A stretch of 64,000 bases of DNA, from positions 124,001-188,000 of the forward strand of contig JANQEU010000069.1 of NCBI GenBank assembly GCA_028278225.1, written 5' to 3'. The notes under the pieces were generated by a model, which saw only the letters and a list, made by a program, of their open reading frames with translations, searched no databases and was not told the origin of the DNA. Of this stretch, positions 36,473 to 44,340 are shown one piece after another. This DNA comes from Cyclobacteriaceae bacterium (GTDB lineage Bacteria; Bacteroidota; Bacteroidia; Cytophagales; Cyclobacteriaceae). The first letter of the stretch is position 1; the number at the start of each line of letters is the position of its first letter. Made by a program: the position numbers and the translations under genes.

Positions 36473-37645
36473 ATGAGCCAAAAATTTGAAACTGCTGCCA
36501 TTCGCCATCAAGTGAAACGAAGTGGCCAAAAGGAACACTCAGTTCCGTTGTTTCTTACTTCCAGTTTCAAGTTTGACGATGCGGAAGATGCACGCGCACT
36601 CTTTGCGGACGAGAAACAAGGCAATATATATTCACGGTATAGCAACCCGAATAACGATGAGTTCATTGAAAAGCTTTGTCTTTTGGAAGGCACTGAAACA
36701 GGCATGGCTATGGCATCCGGTATGGCAGCGATGTTTACAAGTATGGCTGCCTTTTTATCCACCGGTGATCATGTAGTGGCTTCCCGTTCGGTTTTTGGCT
36801 CTACACATCAGATCTTCACCAGGATATTGCCGAGATGGGGAATCACACATACCTACGTGGATGCTTACGATCCGGAGGGCTGGGAAAAAGCGATCCGGCC
36901 GGGTACTAAAATGTTCTTCCTGGAAACACCCTCTAATCCGGCCCTGGATCTGATCGACCTGGAATATGTCTGCACTATAGCAAAAGCGAATAATATTATT
37001 GTTAACGTCGATAATTGTTTTGCCACACCCTACCTGCAGAATCCTGCCAGATGGGGGGTCGATATCGTGACGCACTCGGCCACCAAATTCATAGACGGGC
37101 AAGGCCGGGTGATCGGAGGAGCAATCCTCACCAGCGCAGAGCTGCTGAAAGACATCAAATTTATGGCACGACATACGGGTCCGGCTATGTCACCTTTTAA
37201 TGGTTGGATACTGTCAAAAAGTCTTGAAACCCTTGCAGTACGAATGGAGAAGCACTGTGATAACGCCCTGGACCTGGCAAATTCACTGGAAGGTCACAGC
37301 GACATTACCATGGTAAAGTATCCGTTTTTGAAATCTTACGAGCAATATGATTTAGCTCAAAAGCAAATGAGAAGGGGAGGTGGAGTAGTAACTTTCGATC
37401 TTAAAGGCGGAATAGCTCAGGGCAGAAGTTTTATGGATGCCCTGAAAATGATATCCTTATCTGCAAACCTGGGGGACACCCGTTCAATAGCAACACATCC
37501 GGCTTCTACCACTCATAGCAAGTTGACCGAAGAGGAACGTTTGCAGGTAGGGATAACACCCGGCCTGGTAAGGATATCTGTTGGGCTGGAACATATTGAT
37601 GACATCAAAGAAGACATTTTCCAGGCATTGAAAAAATCCGGATAA
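36473..37645 (+). CDS. metZ: O-succinylhomoserine sulfhydrylase (MetZ-like)
   Basis: A 390-residue PLP enzyme of the Cys/Met metabolism family. It should add sulfide to an acylated homoserine to make homocysteine for methionine synthesis. The PLP lysine lies in HSATKFIDGQGR (K205), with SRYSNPN and ETPSNPALDLID as conserved cofactor and substrate loops and the terminal ISVGLEHIDDI. The sequence SATKFIDGQGRVIGG is characteristic of MetZ rather than of cystathionine gamma-synthase or lyase, but these groups are hard to separate without a tree, and the acyl group (succinyl or acetyl) is not certain. Confidence 0.8.
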   Translation: MSQKFETAAIRHQVKRSGQKEHSVPLFLTSSFKFDDAEDARALFADEKQGNIYSRYSNPNNDEFIEKLCLLEGTETGMAMASGMAAMFTSMAAFLSTGDHVVASRSVFGSTHQIFTRILPRWGITHTYVDAYDPEGWEKAIRPGTKMFFLETPSNPALDLIDLEYVCTIAKANNIIVNVDNCFATPYLQNPARWGVDIVTHSATKFIDGQGRVIGGAILTSAELLKDIKFMARHTGPAMSPFNGWILSKSLETLAVRMEKHCDNALDLANSLEGHSDITMVKYPFLKSYEQYDLAQKQMRRGGGVVTFDLKGGIAQGRSFMDALKMISLSANLGDTRSIATHPASTTHSKLTEEERLQVGITPGLVRISVGLEHIDDIKEDIFQALKKSG

Positions 37646-37689
37646 TCAGATTTGGAACCAGCTTCAATGGATAACATGTTTTGAAGGAA

Positions 37690-38985
37690 TCAGATAATCA
37701 GCTGAGGCAAAAGTATCAGGGCAACTAAAAACAACAACTGGATGATCACAAAAGGAATCACTCCTTTGTACAAATGTATGGTTTGCACCTCAGGAGGCGC
37801 TACACCTTTCAGATAGAACAATGCAAAACCAAATGGAGGTGTTAAAAAGGAGGTTTGAAGGTTGACTGCAAGCAAAATCCCAATCCAGATCAGATCGATC
37901 CCAAGACTTACAAAGATCGGGGCCACCACCGGAACAATTATGAAAATTATTTCGATGAAGTCTATAAAAAATCCGACTATGAATACCACAAGCATTACGA
38001 TCAAAAGAAATCCGTAAGGTCCGAGATTTGCATTGGAAATTATTTCCAAAAGCAACTTATCACCCTCCAAGCCGCGGAAGACTAAAGAAAACGCAGTAGC
38101 GCCTACCAGGATCATAAATACCATAGAGGTCAGTAAAGTGGTTTCCCTGGCCACTTCAATCAACATTTTGTAGTTCAGTTTTTTCTGAAAAGCCGTCAAC
38201 AATACCGCTCCGAAAGCACCCACGCCGGCGGCTTCCGTGGGAGAGGCAATGCCCGCAAAGATTGATCCCAGCACTGCTATTATTAGCAGGAATGGAAATA
38301 TGAATGTCACAATCACTTCAGTATTCAACCCCTTTTCCCGGAATTCCCTTAATTCTTCGGCTGGCATTGTGGGGGCTTTTTCGGGATTTACACGAGCGTA
38401 AACAATCACATACAGGACATAGATTGTCACGAGGATCAATCCCGGCAAAACCGCCGCTAGGAAGAGATCGCCCACGGACACATTGAGCACACTTCCTAAA
38501 AGAACCAGAACCACCGATGGCGGGATGATCTGTCCCAAAGTTCCGGAAGAAGCAATCGTTCCACTGGCCAGGCTTACGGAATACCCTCTTTTGATCATTG
38601 TCGGCAGGCTGATCAGTCCCATTGTGACAACTGTGGCTCCTACAATCCCTGTTGAAGCTGCGAGTAATGCGCCTACGATTATAACCGACAGGGCAAGTCC
38701 CCCTTTGAATTTTCCGAAAAACATTGCCATTGTCTCCAGCAACCGTTCCGCTATTCCGGACTTCTCCAATGTGATACCCATGAAAATAAAGAGCGGCACT
38801 GCCAGCAGAACAAAATTCTGCATGGTGCCATAAACTCTTAATGACAACAGGTAGAAAAAGTCTACATCAAAGATCCAAATTCCAACCAAAACGGAAAGTC
38901 CTCCCAATGTGAATGCCACCGGGAATCCAAATAAGATCAGTACAAAGATCAGTGCAAACAGGAATAAGGGAAGATATTCGATCAT
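37690..38985 (-). CDS. dctM: TRAP transporter large permease DctM
   Basis: A 431-residue inner-membrane permease with about 12 hydrophobic helices, the ion-coupled transport subunit of a TRAP system. Landmarks include FVLLAVPLFIFMGITLEKSGIAERLL, GTLGQIIPPSVVLVLLGS and ASPTEAAGVGAFGA, all typical of DctM. It is the last gene of a unit read leftward: barrel protein, DctQ, a 46-codon ORF, DctM. The start is three bases after that small ORF. A receptor is not in the operon; dctP at 26 kb is the nearest candidate. Confidence 0.95.
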   Translation of the reverse strand: MIEYLPLFLFALIFVLILFGFPVAFTLGGLSVLVGIWIFDVDFFYLLSLRVYGTMQNFVLLAVPLFIFMGITLEKSGIAERLLETMAMFFGKFKGGLALSVIIVGALLAASTGIVGATVVTMGLISLPTMIKRGYSVSLASGTIASSGTLGQIIPPSVVLVLLGSVLNVSVGDLFLAAVLPGLILVTIYVLYVIVYARVNPEKAPTMPAEELREFREKGLNTEVIVTFIFPFLLIIAVLGSIFAGIASPTEAAGVGAFGAVLLTAFQKKLNYKMLIEVARETTLLTSMVFMILVGATAFSLVFRGLEGDKLLLEIISNANLGPYGFLLIVMLVVFIVGFFIDFIEIIFIIVPVVAPIFVSLGIDLIWIGILLAVNLQTSFLTPPFGFALFYLKGVAPPEVQTIHLYKGVIPFVIIQLLFLVALILLPQLII

Positions 38986-38988
38986 AGC

Positions 38989-39129
38989 TTATTCCGGAAT
39001 AGCGAAGAAATTATTGTTTAGCCCTACTTTGTCAAGTTTCAATTTTTCGAATAAGAGGGTCAGATTGAGTTTGTCGAAATCAATTACAAAAGCACATTTC
39101 AGGAACCTCAATGTGACAATCTTTTTCAT
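38989..39129 (-). CDS. Candidate small gene between dctQ and dctM, 46 residues
   Basis: The 155-base gap between the two TRAP permease genes contains a frame that fits it closely: it starts ATG 14 bases after the dctQ stop and ends TAA three bases before the dctM start. The predicted peptide begins MKKIVTLRFLKCAFVIDFDK and ends FFAIPE; it is not clearly transmembrane. TRAP genes usually abut or overlap, so a conserved spacer frame would be unusual. The close fit is the only evidence; it could be chance. A TATTCCGGAATA palindrome overlaps its stop. Confidence 0.4.
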   Translation of the reverse strand: MKKIVTLRFLKCAFVIDFDKLNLTLLFEKLKLDKVGLNNNFFAIPE

Positions 39130-39143
39130 TTGACAAAGCAGGA

Positions 39144-39656
39144 TTAGCAAGATTTCTCTCCTCCCCGGTACAGCATCAGAATATTGGAAAAAAACACTGA
39201 GACCCCCTGCAGGCCTAACAGAAAAAACCCAACAGGGATTGCCGACTTTATAATAAATCTGGCAGGTAACCCACCAGGGTCCGGGCTTGTTTCCCTAACT
39301 GCGAAAGAAGCCTCCACAAATGAGATACTTTCGACAAATCCGACGTAACAAAACGGGATTAACAGTAGCGCTGACCCAACCGTATTCACTATTGCTTTCC
39401 CTTTAGGTGAAAACTTTTGATAGAACAGATCTACACGTACATGACGATCCTTTTGCAAGGTCCATCCGGCACTTAATAAAAAAATTGCGGCAAAAAGATG
39501 CCACTCCAGTTCAAATGACGCCGGAGAAGTGATACTGAAAAAATACCTCAGAAAAACATCTGCGATAATAATGACAACCAGCAATATCGTAAGAAGTGAA
39601 ACGGTCTTTCCAACCTGATCATTAATTTGGTTGATGACTTTAACAAGGAGTTCCAT
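39144..39656 (-). CDS. dctQ: TRAP transporter small permease DctQ
   Basis: With the ATG at 39656 (MELLVKVINQIN) the protein has 170 residues and four hydrophobic helices, the size and topology of DctQ. The motif VFLRYFFSITSPASFELEWHLFAAIFLLSAGWTLQKDRHVRVD is the family core (broken here into ADVFLRYFF, WHLFAAIFLLSAGW and DRHVRVDLFY). The frame is open for 51 codons upstream, but that part lies inside the preceding barrel gene. The true start is four bases after that gene's stop, so they are one operon. DctQ joins DctM in the membrane complex. Confidence 0.9.
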   Translation of the reverse strand: MELLVKVINQINDQVGKTVSLLTILLVVIIIADVFLRYFFSITSPASFELEWHLFAAIFLLSAGWTLQKDRHVRVDLFYQKFSPKGKAIVNTVGSALLLIPFCYVGFVESISFVEASFAVRETSPDPGGLPARFIIKSAIPVGFFLLGLQGVSVFFSNILMLYRGGEKSC

Positions 39657-39660
39657 AAGA

Positions 39661-40362
39661 TTATTTGAAGCTCCCCCCTCCAATATTGAGTGTGAAGTAA
39701 AACATGGATAAAGTCGGATCAGACAAATCCTCCAGGTTAAATCCTTCGGATGTCTCCCACACTGTGCCAAACACCGATTGTCTGAACCCGGTGGACAAGC
39801 CAATTGCAAAATATCTGCCCCCTACAGGTGTCAGCGCGCGCCAAATGGTGCCGCCAATATCAAAGTAGAAGAGTTCAGCATTCAGTTCTTCCGATCCTCC
39901 CGGTGGGATATAAAGATCGCCCTGATTCACAAGAGATCCTGAATTATCTAAAGTTGAGATCTGCCGATATCCGCCGACACTCAAATGAGGATAGATAAAC
40001 CACCTGCCATTGTCAATGAGGGTATAGCCACCAAGACCACCAACTCCAATCCCGGTAATACTTACTTCGGAACGAGTCCCTGTAGTTTTTGGGAAGAATA
40101 ATCCACTACCACTAAGCCCGACTATCAGATTGTTTTTCATTTTAAAAATTGCTCCTGCACTAACCATTGTGCCAATTTGTGAATAGTTTTCACTTTCCCT
40201 CAACCGCGAATTCATCTCCGCGCCAAAATCATTTGGCAATCTGAAAAAGCTTCCGATCCGGGCATTACCCACTATACCGGAAGAGCCGGCCGATTCGGAT
40301 TCGTCCTGACCGTAAACTGTGGTAAACAGGAGTACCAACAGTAGAATTAAATAATTTCTCAT
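39661..40362 (-). CDS. Outer-membrane beta-barrel protein in the TRAP operon
   Basis: A 233-residue exported protein (signal MRNYLILLLVLLFTTVYGQ). The mature part alternates hydrophobic and polar residues with many Gly and aromatic residues (VGLSGSGLFF, GVGGLGGYTLI, YFAIGLSTGFRQSVF), typical of a small barrel. It is the first gene of a leftward unit with dctQ four bases downstream. This placement suggests it is the outer-membrane pore or an accessory for the same solute, but the barrel family also contains structural proteins. The C-terminus FKFYFTLNIGG-like end is not the canonical aromatic, so the fold call is moderate. Confidence 0.6.
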   Translation of the reverse strand: MRNYLILLLVLLFTTVYGQDESESAGSSGIVGNARIGSFFRLPNDFGAEMNSRLRESENYSQIGTMVSAGAIFKMKNNLIVGLSGSGLFFPKTTGTRSEVSITGIGVGGLGGYTLIDNGRWFIYPHLSVGGYRQISTLDNSGSLVNQGDLYIPPGGSEELNAELFYFDIGGTIWRALTPVGGRYFAIGLSTGFRQSVFGTVWETSEGFNLEDLSDPTLSMFYFTLNIGGGSFK

Positions 40363-40433
40363 GGATCTTTATCTAATTGTCGCTTGCACATTCAACCGTA
40401 TAAATCTATTGTATTTCCTGCAAATAACTCCTC

Positions 40434-40441
40434 TACATTTG
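40434..40441 (+). promoter_or_regulatory. Promoter -7 motif abutting rlmN, likely leaderless start
   Basis: TACATTTG is an exact match to the Bacteroidota -7 consensus TAnnTTTG and ends four bases before the rlmN ATG. Transcription normally starts a few bases after this motif, which would place the first base of the mRNA at or next to the start codon. A TTG lies 22 bases upstream as a possible -33. Confidence 0.55.
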
Positions 40442-40445
40442 TAGC

Positions 40446-41516
40446 ATGAAGAGGGACATTAGAAATATTGACAAAAACGATCTTTCGAAATATTTCAATG
40501 AAATCGGTGAAAAGCCTTTTCGCGCGAAACAGGTATGGGAGTGGATATGGCAGAAATCCGCCAGGTCATTTGATGAAATGTCCAATCTTTCCAAAACACT
40601 CAGGGAACAGTTAGACGAGGATTTCGAAATTCGTGCCATTCAGCTGGACACTGTGCAACAGTCGACTGACGGCACCATCAAGTCAGCTTTCAGGCTCCAT
40701 GACCACGCCTTAATTGAAAGCGTGCTGATACCTGCTGACGATCGAATGACAGCATGCGTTTCATCCCAGGTAGGTTGTTCTTTAAATTGTACGTTCTGTG
40801 CAACCGGCTACATGGAGCGCGTCCGAAATCTTGATCCCGGTGAAATATATGATCAGATCATTGAGATCAACAGGCAGACAAAAGAGAAATTCAACATACC
40901 CCTGAGTAATGTTGTTTTTATGGGGATGGGCGAACCCCTGCTTAATTACAAAAATGTTCTGAAGGGCATTGACAGGATCACCGGTAAAGATGGGCTCAAT
41001 ATGTCATCCCGCAGGATCACGCTTTCCACGGCAGGGATTGCCAAAATGATCAAAAAACTGGCTGATGACAAGGTGAAGTTCAATCTTGCGCTGTCACTGC
41101 ATGCTGCCAATGATGAGAAGCGTAATAAGATCATGCCGATCAATGAGACGAATTCCCTTGCTGCGCTTCAGGATGCACTTCTATACTTCCATGCAGCTAC
41201 AAAAAACAAGATCACTTTTGAATACATCGTTTTTGATAATTTCAATGACACCCTGCAGGATGCAAAGGAGCTATGGAATTTTGCCAACAGAATCCCGTCC
41301 AAGATCAACATCATTGAATACAACCCTATTTCTCAGGCGGACTTTAAGAATACCGGGATAGATAAGCTTGAACAATTTGCCGGCTATCTGAGAAAAAAAG
41401 GCCTGGTTGTAAATGTCAGAAAGAGCCGTGGTAAGGATATTGATGCGGCTTGCGGACAATTAGCAAATAAAACGGAAAGTATTCAATCCAAAGTAAAGTA
41501 TGCTCCAAGCGAATAA
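40446..41516 (+). CDS. rlmN: 23S rRNA / tRNA adenine-C2 methyltransferase RlmN
   Basis: A 356-residue radical SAM enzyme that methylates C2 of A2503 in 23S rRNA and A37 in some tRNAs. The radical SAM cluster cysteines are C111, C115 and C118 in CSLNCTFC, followed by ATGYMERVRNL. The C-terminal cysteine that forms the methyl-transfer adduct lies in DAACGQLA (C336). GMGEPLLNY is the SAM-binding GGE-like motif. Length is standard. The gene overlaps the 3' end of a convergent outer-membrane protein gene by 34 bases. Confidence 0.96.
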   Translation: MKRDIRNIDKNDLSKYFNEIGEKPFRAKQVWEWIWQKSARSFDEMSNLSKTLREQLDEDFEIRAIQLDTVQQSTDGTIKSAFRLHDHALIESVLIPADDRMTACVSSQVGCSLNCTFCATGYMERVRNLDPGEIYDQIIEINRQTKEKFNIPLSNVVFMGMGEPLLNYKNVLKGIDRITGKDGLNMSSRRITLSTAGIAKMIKKLADDKVKFNLALSLHAANDEKRNKIMPINETNSLAALQDALLYFHAATKNKITFEYIVFDNFNDTLQDAKELWNFANRIPSKINIIEYNPISQADFKNTGIDKLEQFAGYLRKKGLVVNVRKSRGKDIDAACGQLANKTESIQSKVKYAPSE

Positions 41517-41962
41517 AGCAACTGGACTGATGGCAAATTGAGATCGGCAACCTCCTCCCTGGCGCTCTCCCTGGTTTGGAAACCTAACCCGATCTGTGCA
41601 GTAAACCATTTTTTGCCCCGATACACGTAAGTCGGCCCAATCAAACTCTGAACATATGTTTCACGGAAGCCCTGGTTCCAGTAAGTCAGGGAAATGAATG
41701 AGGATTGATAGCCGTCATCCAAATGTAAATTCACTGCGGCGCCCAATCCCACCAGTCCACCCCCCAATTGCAGACCTAATCTGTCTCCGGCTAAAATCTC
41801 TAGGTCCGCACCGATCAGAGAGCCTCCTCCCTGCAAAACACCAACGGTCAACGCCGCAATCTTCTCACGACCATAGCTTTCCTGGCTGGTAACTATTTCA
41901 TCAAACTGCGCGTGGGAGATCGAACAGTAGAAAATCAATGTTATGGGAAATAAATGCTTCAT
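41483..41962 (-). CDS. Exported small beta-barrel-like protein
   Basis: Using the ATG at 41962 (MKHLFPITLIFYCSISHAQ) the product has 159 residues with a clear signal peptide. The rest is glycine-rich with alternating pattern (ALTVGVLQGGGSLIGADLEI, LGLQLGGGLVGLGAAVNLHL, GKKWFTAQIGLGFQT) and would make a small outer-membrane barrel. No family is recognised. The 3' end overlaps the rlmN 3' end by 34 bases on the opposite strand, an unusual convergent overlap that is nevertheless supported by good coding sequence on both strands. Confidence 0.6.
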   Translation of the reverse strand: MKHLFPITLIFYCSISHAQFDEIVTSQESYGREKIAALTVGVLQGGGSLIGADLEILAGDRLGLQLGGGLVGLGAAVNLHLDDGYQSSFISLTYWNQGFRETYVQSLIGPTYVYRGKKWFTAQIGLGFQTRESAREEVADLNLPSVQLLYSLGAYFTLD

Positions 41963-42052
41963 TGTTTCTAATACCAATCGACCTTACACGAAATAATAAA
42001 ACAAAACTTTAATGGAACGCGTAACAAATCTTTTTCTTGTTTGCATTGAATT

Positions 42053-42080
42053 AGCTTTTGCTTTTCTTCCCTGGTCAGAC
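42053..42080 (-). pseudogene. Possible remnant of a rhomboid 3' end
   Basis: On the minus strand these 28 bases are identical at 23 positions to 43433-43460, the region encoding LSKEEKQKL near the end of the downstream rhomboid protease; here they read LTREEKQKL. The two stretches have the same orientation and lie on opposite sides of ATPase C. The motif is common in proteins, so chance similarity cannot be excluded. The rest of 41963-42129 shows nothing recognisable. Confidence 0.35.
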
Positions 42081-42129
42081 ACCCGGGACTACAATTTCCC
42101 ATCGAAAACAGGAAGTCATACCTGACGTT

Positions 42130-43311
42130 TTAGAACATCTCCCGAGGATTCACTTTGAGAAATTCATCCCAGGGAATGCCTTCGTTTCCTACCAGTAATA
42201 CTTTGTTCGGCTGAAAGGTCTTTTGAAAAACATCCATCCCTGCCAGGTTTTGTTTTCGCCCACTCTTCACTTCCAACCCCAAAACCATATCTCCCTTGGA
42301 AAGCACAAAATCGACTTCCTGGTTTCTTTCTCTCCAGTAATAAACCTTGTAATCACCTGCAAGGCTGTGTGCAAGCAAATGAGCGCCAATGGAAGATTCC
42401 ACCACGCGACCCCATCTTTCGGGATTGGTTCTCATTTCATCCAATTGACTGCTACTCTGAGCGCTGATCAATGCTGTATTTTGCACCTGGAATTTTGGGC
42501 TGGATGCACGCTGTCTGATCTTCCGAATGCTGAACTTTTCGATTCCGGACAACAATCCGGCAGTATCTAATAACTGAAGATAATGGGATAAAGTGGTAGT
42601 ATTCCCTGCATCAGCCAACTGCCCCATAACCTTTGTGAATGATAATATTTGGCCGGAGTACTCACATCCCAGCTCAAATAATCGCCTTAGCAACGCAGGT
42701 TTATCCACACGTGTAAGCATAAGAATATCTTTTGAGATGCTTGTCTCGATCAGTGATTCCCTGATGTAATTCTTCCACCTTGTTTCATCTCGCAAAAGTT
42801 CCGCCCCACCCGGATAACCGCCAAACCAGGCATACTCCTCTGAAGTGATCCCGAAACTCTCGTGCATTTCATTATAGCTCCAGTGTCCCATATAAGTCGC
42901 CTCAAACCGGCCTGCCAGGGATTCGGTCAATCCTTTTTGAAGCAATAATCGTGATGATCCCAGCAGGAGAACTTTTATATTAATTTTCTGCAGGGTATCT
43001 GCATCCCATTCTTTCTTTACCTGTTCACTCCAGTTATCTATTTTCTGTATCTCATCGATGACTAACAGTACTTCGCCGTTTTTACGGATCCTCAACCTGG
43101 CAATTTCCCATTGCTGAGAGATCCAGGTTTGATTACCTGCGGGTACCGCATCCGCGGAGGAGTAATGATATTCCATCTTTGTGTTTTCAAGAAATTGGCG
43201 CACCAATGTGGTCTTTCCCACTTGCCTGGGCCCATAGATCACCTGGATAAAGGCACGGTCACCATTTTCTAAACGCTCCCTGAGTATGCTAATGTGAGAC
43301 CTGATGAACAT
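42130..43311 (-). CDS. ATPase C: AAA_14 / DUF4143 family ATP-binding protein
   Basis: A 393-residue paralogue of ATPases A and B. Walker A GPRQVGKTT (27-35), Walker B LLVIDEIQ (82-89), sensor LGSSR (117-121), AGR (133-135), a winged helix (about 219-262) and a DUF4143 domain with EVD (332-334) and EVK (347-349), an intact PD-(D/E)XK pattern. I choose the ATG at 43311; a TTG three codons upstream lies inside the first palindrome of array C. That palindrome begins at the base just before the ATG, so the operator would overlap the transcription or translation start. Function of the family is unknown. Confidence 0.88.
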   Translation of the reverse strand: MFIRSHISILRERLENGDRAFIQVIYGPRQVGKTTLVRQFLENTKMEYHYSSADAVPAGNQTWISQQWEIARLRIRKNGEVLLVIDEIQKIDNWSEQVKKEWDADTLQKINIKVLLLGSSRLLLQKGLTESLAGRFEATYMGHWSYNEMHESFGITSEEYAWFGGYPGGAELLRDETRWKNYIRESLIETSISKDILMLTRVDKPALLRRLFELGCEYSGQILSFTKVMGQLADAGNTTTLSHYLQLLDTAGLLSGIEKFSIRKIRQRASSPKFQVQNTALISAQSSSQLDEMRTNPERWGRVVESSIGAHLLAHSLAGDYKVYYWRERNQEVDFVLSKGDMVLGLEVKSGRKQNLAGMDVFQKTFQPNKVLLVGNEGIPWDEFLKVNPREMF

Positions 43312-43355
43312 TTTACTCAATATCTTGAGTAAATTTACTCAGAATATTGAGTAAA
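43312..43355 (-). repeat. Tandem array C, two 22-bp palindromes
   Basis: Two directly joined 22-base palindromes. The first (43312-43333) has perfect nine-base arms TTTACTCAA and TTGAGTAAA around TATC; the second (43334-43355) has eight-base arms TTTACTCA and TGAGTAAA around six bases. The junction creates TAAATTTA, one mismatch from the -7 motif. The array ends one base before the ATPase C start codon. The 22-base period is about two helical turns, as in array B, but the sequence is unrelated to arrays A and B. Confidence 0.88.
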
Positions 43356-43410
43356 ATGTAAAAATTAGTTTGAATGAATCCGCAGCAACCTGCCATACCA
43401 GCATTTACCC

Positions 43411-44340
43411 CTACTTTTTGCTGGCGTTAAACAGTTTCTGCTTTTCTTCCTTCGACAGACTCTCGTAACCGGATTGAGAGATTTTATCCAGAATAGCATC
43501 GATCTCGTCCTGATCTGCCACTGTCGCTTTGGGAGACGCTGAAGAACCGGCAGTGGAACGTGGTTTTTTTGAAGGCCTGCGGGCACCGCTTCGATGTGTG
43601 ACTTTTATTTTAGGCTGCTTGACGAAAAAGCTTTTAAAAAAATTCATTGCATCAATGACCCAGGTCCCCAGATCATTGCCCTTTCGCAGTTGCACGATAT
43701 ACAGGTACCCCAGGCCGGCTCCTGCCAAATGTGCCAATTCACCTCCCGCATTAGAGCCGATGGTCTGAGAAAACGACAGGATCACATAAAACAGTGCAAT
43801 ATATTTTATTTTGACCGGCCCAATCAGCAAAAGGAAAAAAGTGTAATTGGGCATAAACGTGGCGGCTCCTACCACTATGGCATAAACACCCGCCGAAGCT
43901 CCCAGCATCAATGATCCGGAGATGCGGTCCTGATAAAAAGGGACCATGTTATACATCAGTATATAAAATAACCCTCCTAATATTCCTCCAAGGACATATA
44001 ATGAAATGACCTTGTTACTGCCCAAAAACTCTGTAATAAGTTTACCAAACCAATACAGAAAAAGCATATTGAAAATAATATGCAAAAACCCCTCATGCGT
44101 GAAGAAATACGTTATGATGGTCCAGGGCTGGAAAATAAAAACACTCAAATCCGCCGGCAACATAAATTTGGAAAGGACCGCACGGTATAGCTCCTCACCT
44201 CCGCCTATCACAAGGAAAACGCGAAGAATCAAAAATGAAAGAAACACAACCAGATTTATGATAATTATCTGGACCAATGCATTATTCGGCTTATTCCACG
44301 CGTTTTTGAAATCGTCTAATATGCTATTCCCTGTCATCAT
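43411..44340 (-). CDS. Rhomboid family intramembrane serine protease (second of pair)
   Basis: A 309-residue rhomboid with six or seven helices. The catalytic serine lies in LGASAGVYA (S149) and the histidine in ELAHLAGAG (H204); the NMLFLYWFG segment is the conserved loop region. A cytoplasmic tail of about 80 residues follows, rich in Ser/Pro/Lys and ending EEKQKLFNASKK. I choose the ATG at 44340, which overlaps the upstream rhomboid's TGA (TGATG), over the longer frame starting at 44370. Rhomboids cut transmembrane segments of substrates; those of this pair are unknown. Confidence 0.88.
   Translation of the reverse strand: MMTGNSILDDFKNAWNKPNNALVQIIIINLVVFLSFLILRVFLVIGGGEELYRAVLSKFMLPADLSVFIFQPWTIITYFFTHEGFLHIIFNMLFLYWFGKLITEFLGSNKVISLYVLGGILGGLFYILMYNMVPFYQDRISGSLMLGASAGVYAIVVGAATFMPNYTFFLLLIGPVKIKYIALFYVILSFSQTIGSNAGGELAHLAGAGLGYLYIVQLRKGNDLGTWVIDAMNFFKSFFVKQPKIKVTHRSGARRPSKKPRSTAGSSASPKATVADQDEIDAILDKISQSGYESLSKEEKQKLFNASKK

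Noticed and set aside
43312-43320. TTG start codon for ATPase C three codons upstream of the ATG
   Set aside because: It falls inside the palindrome, and the ATG at 43311 gives the usual family N-terminus.
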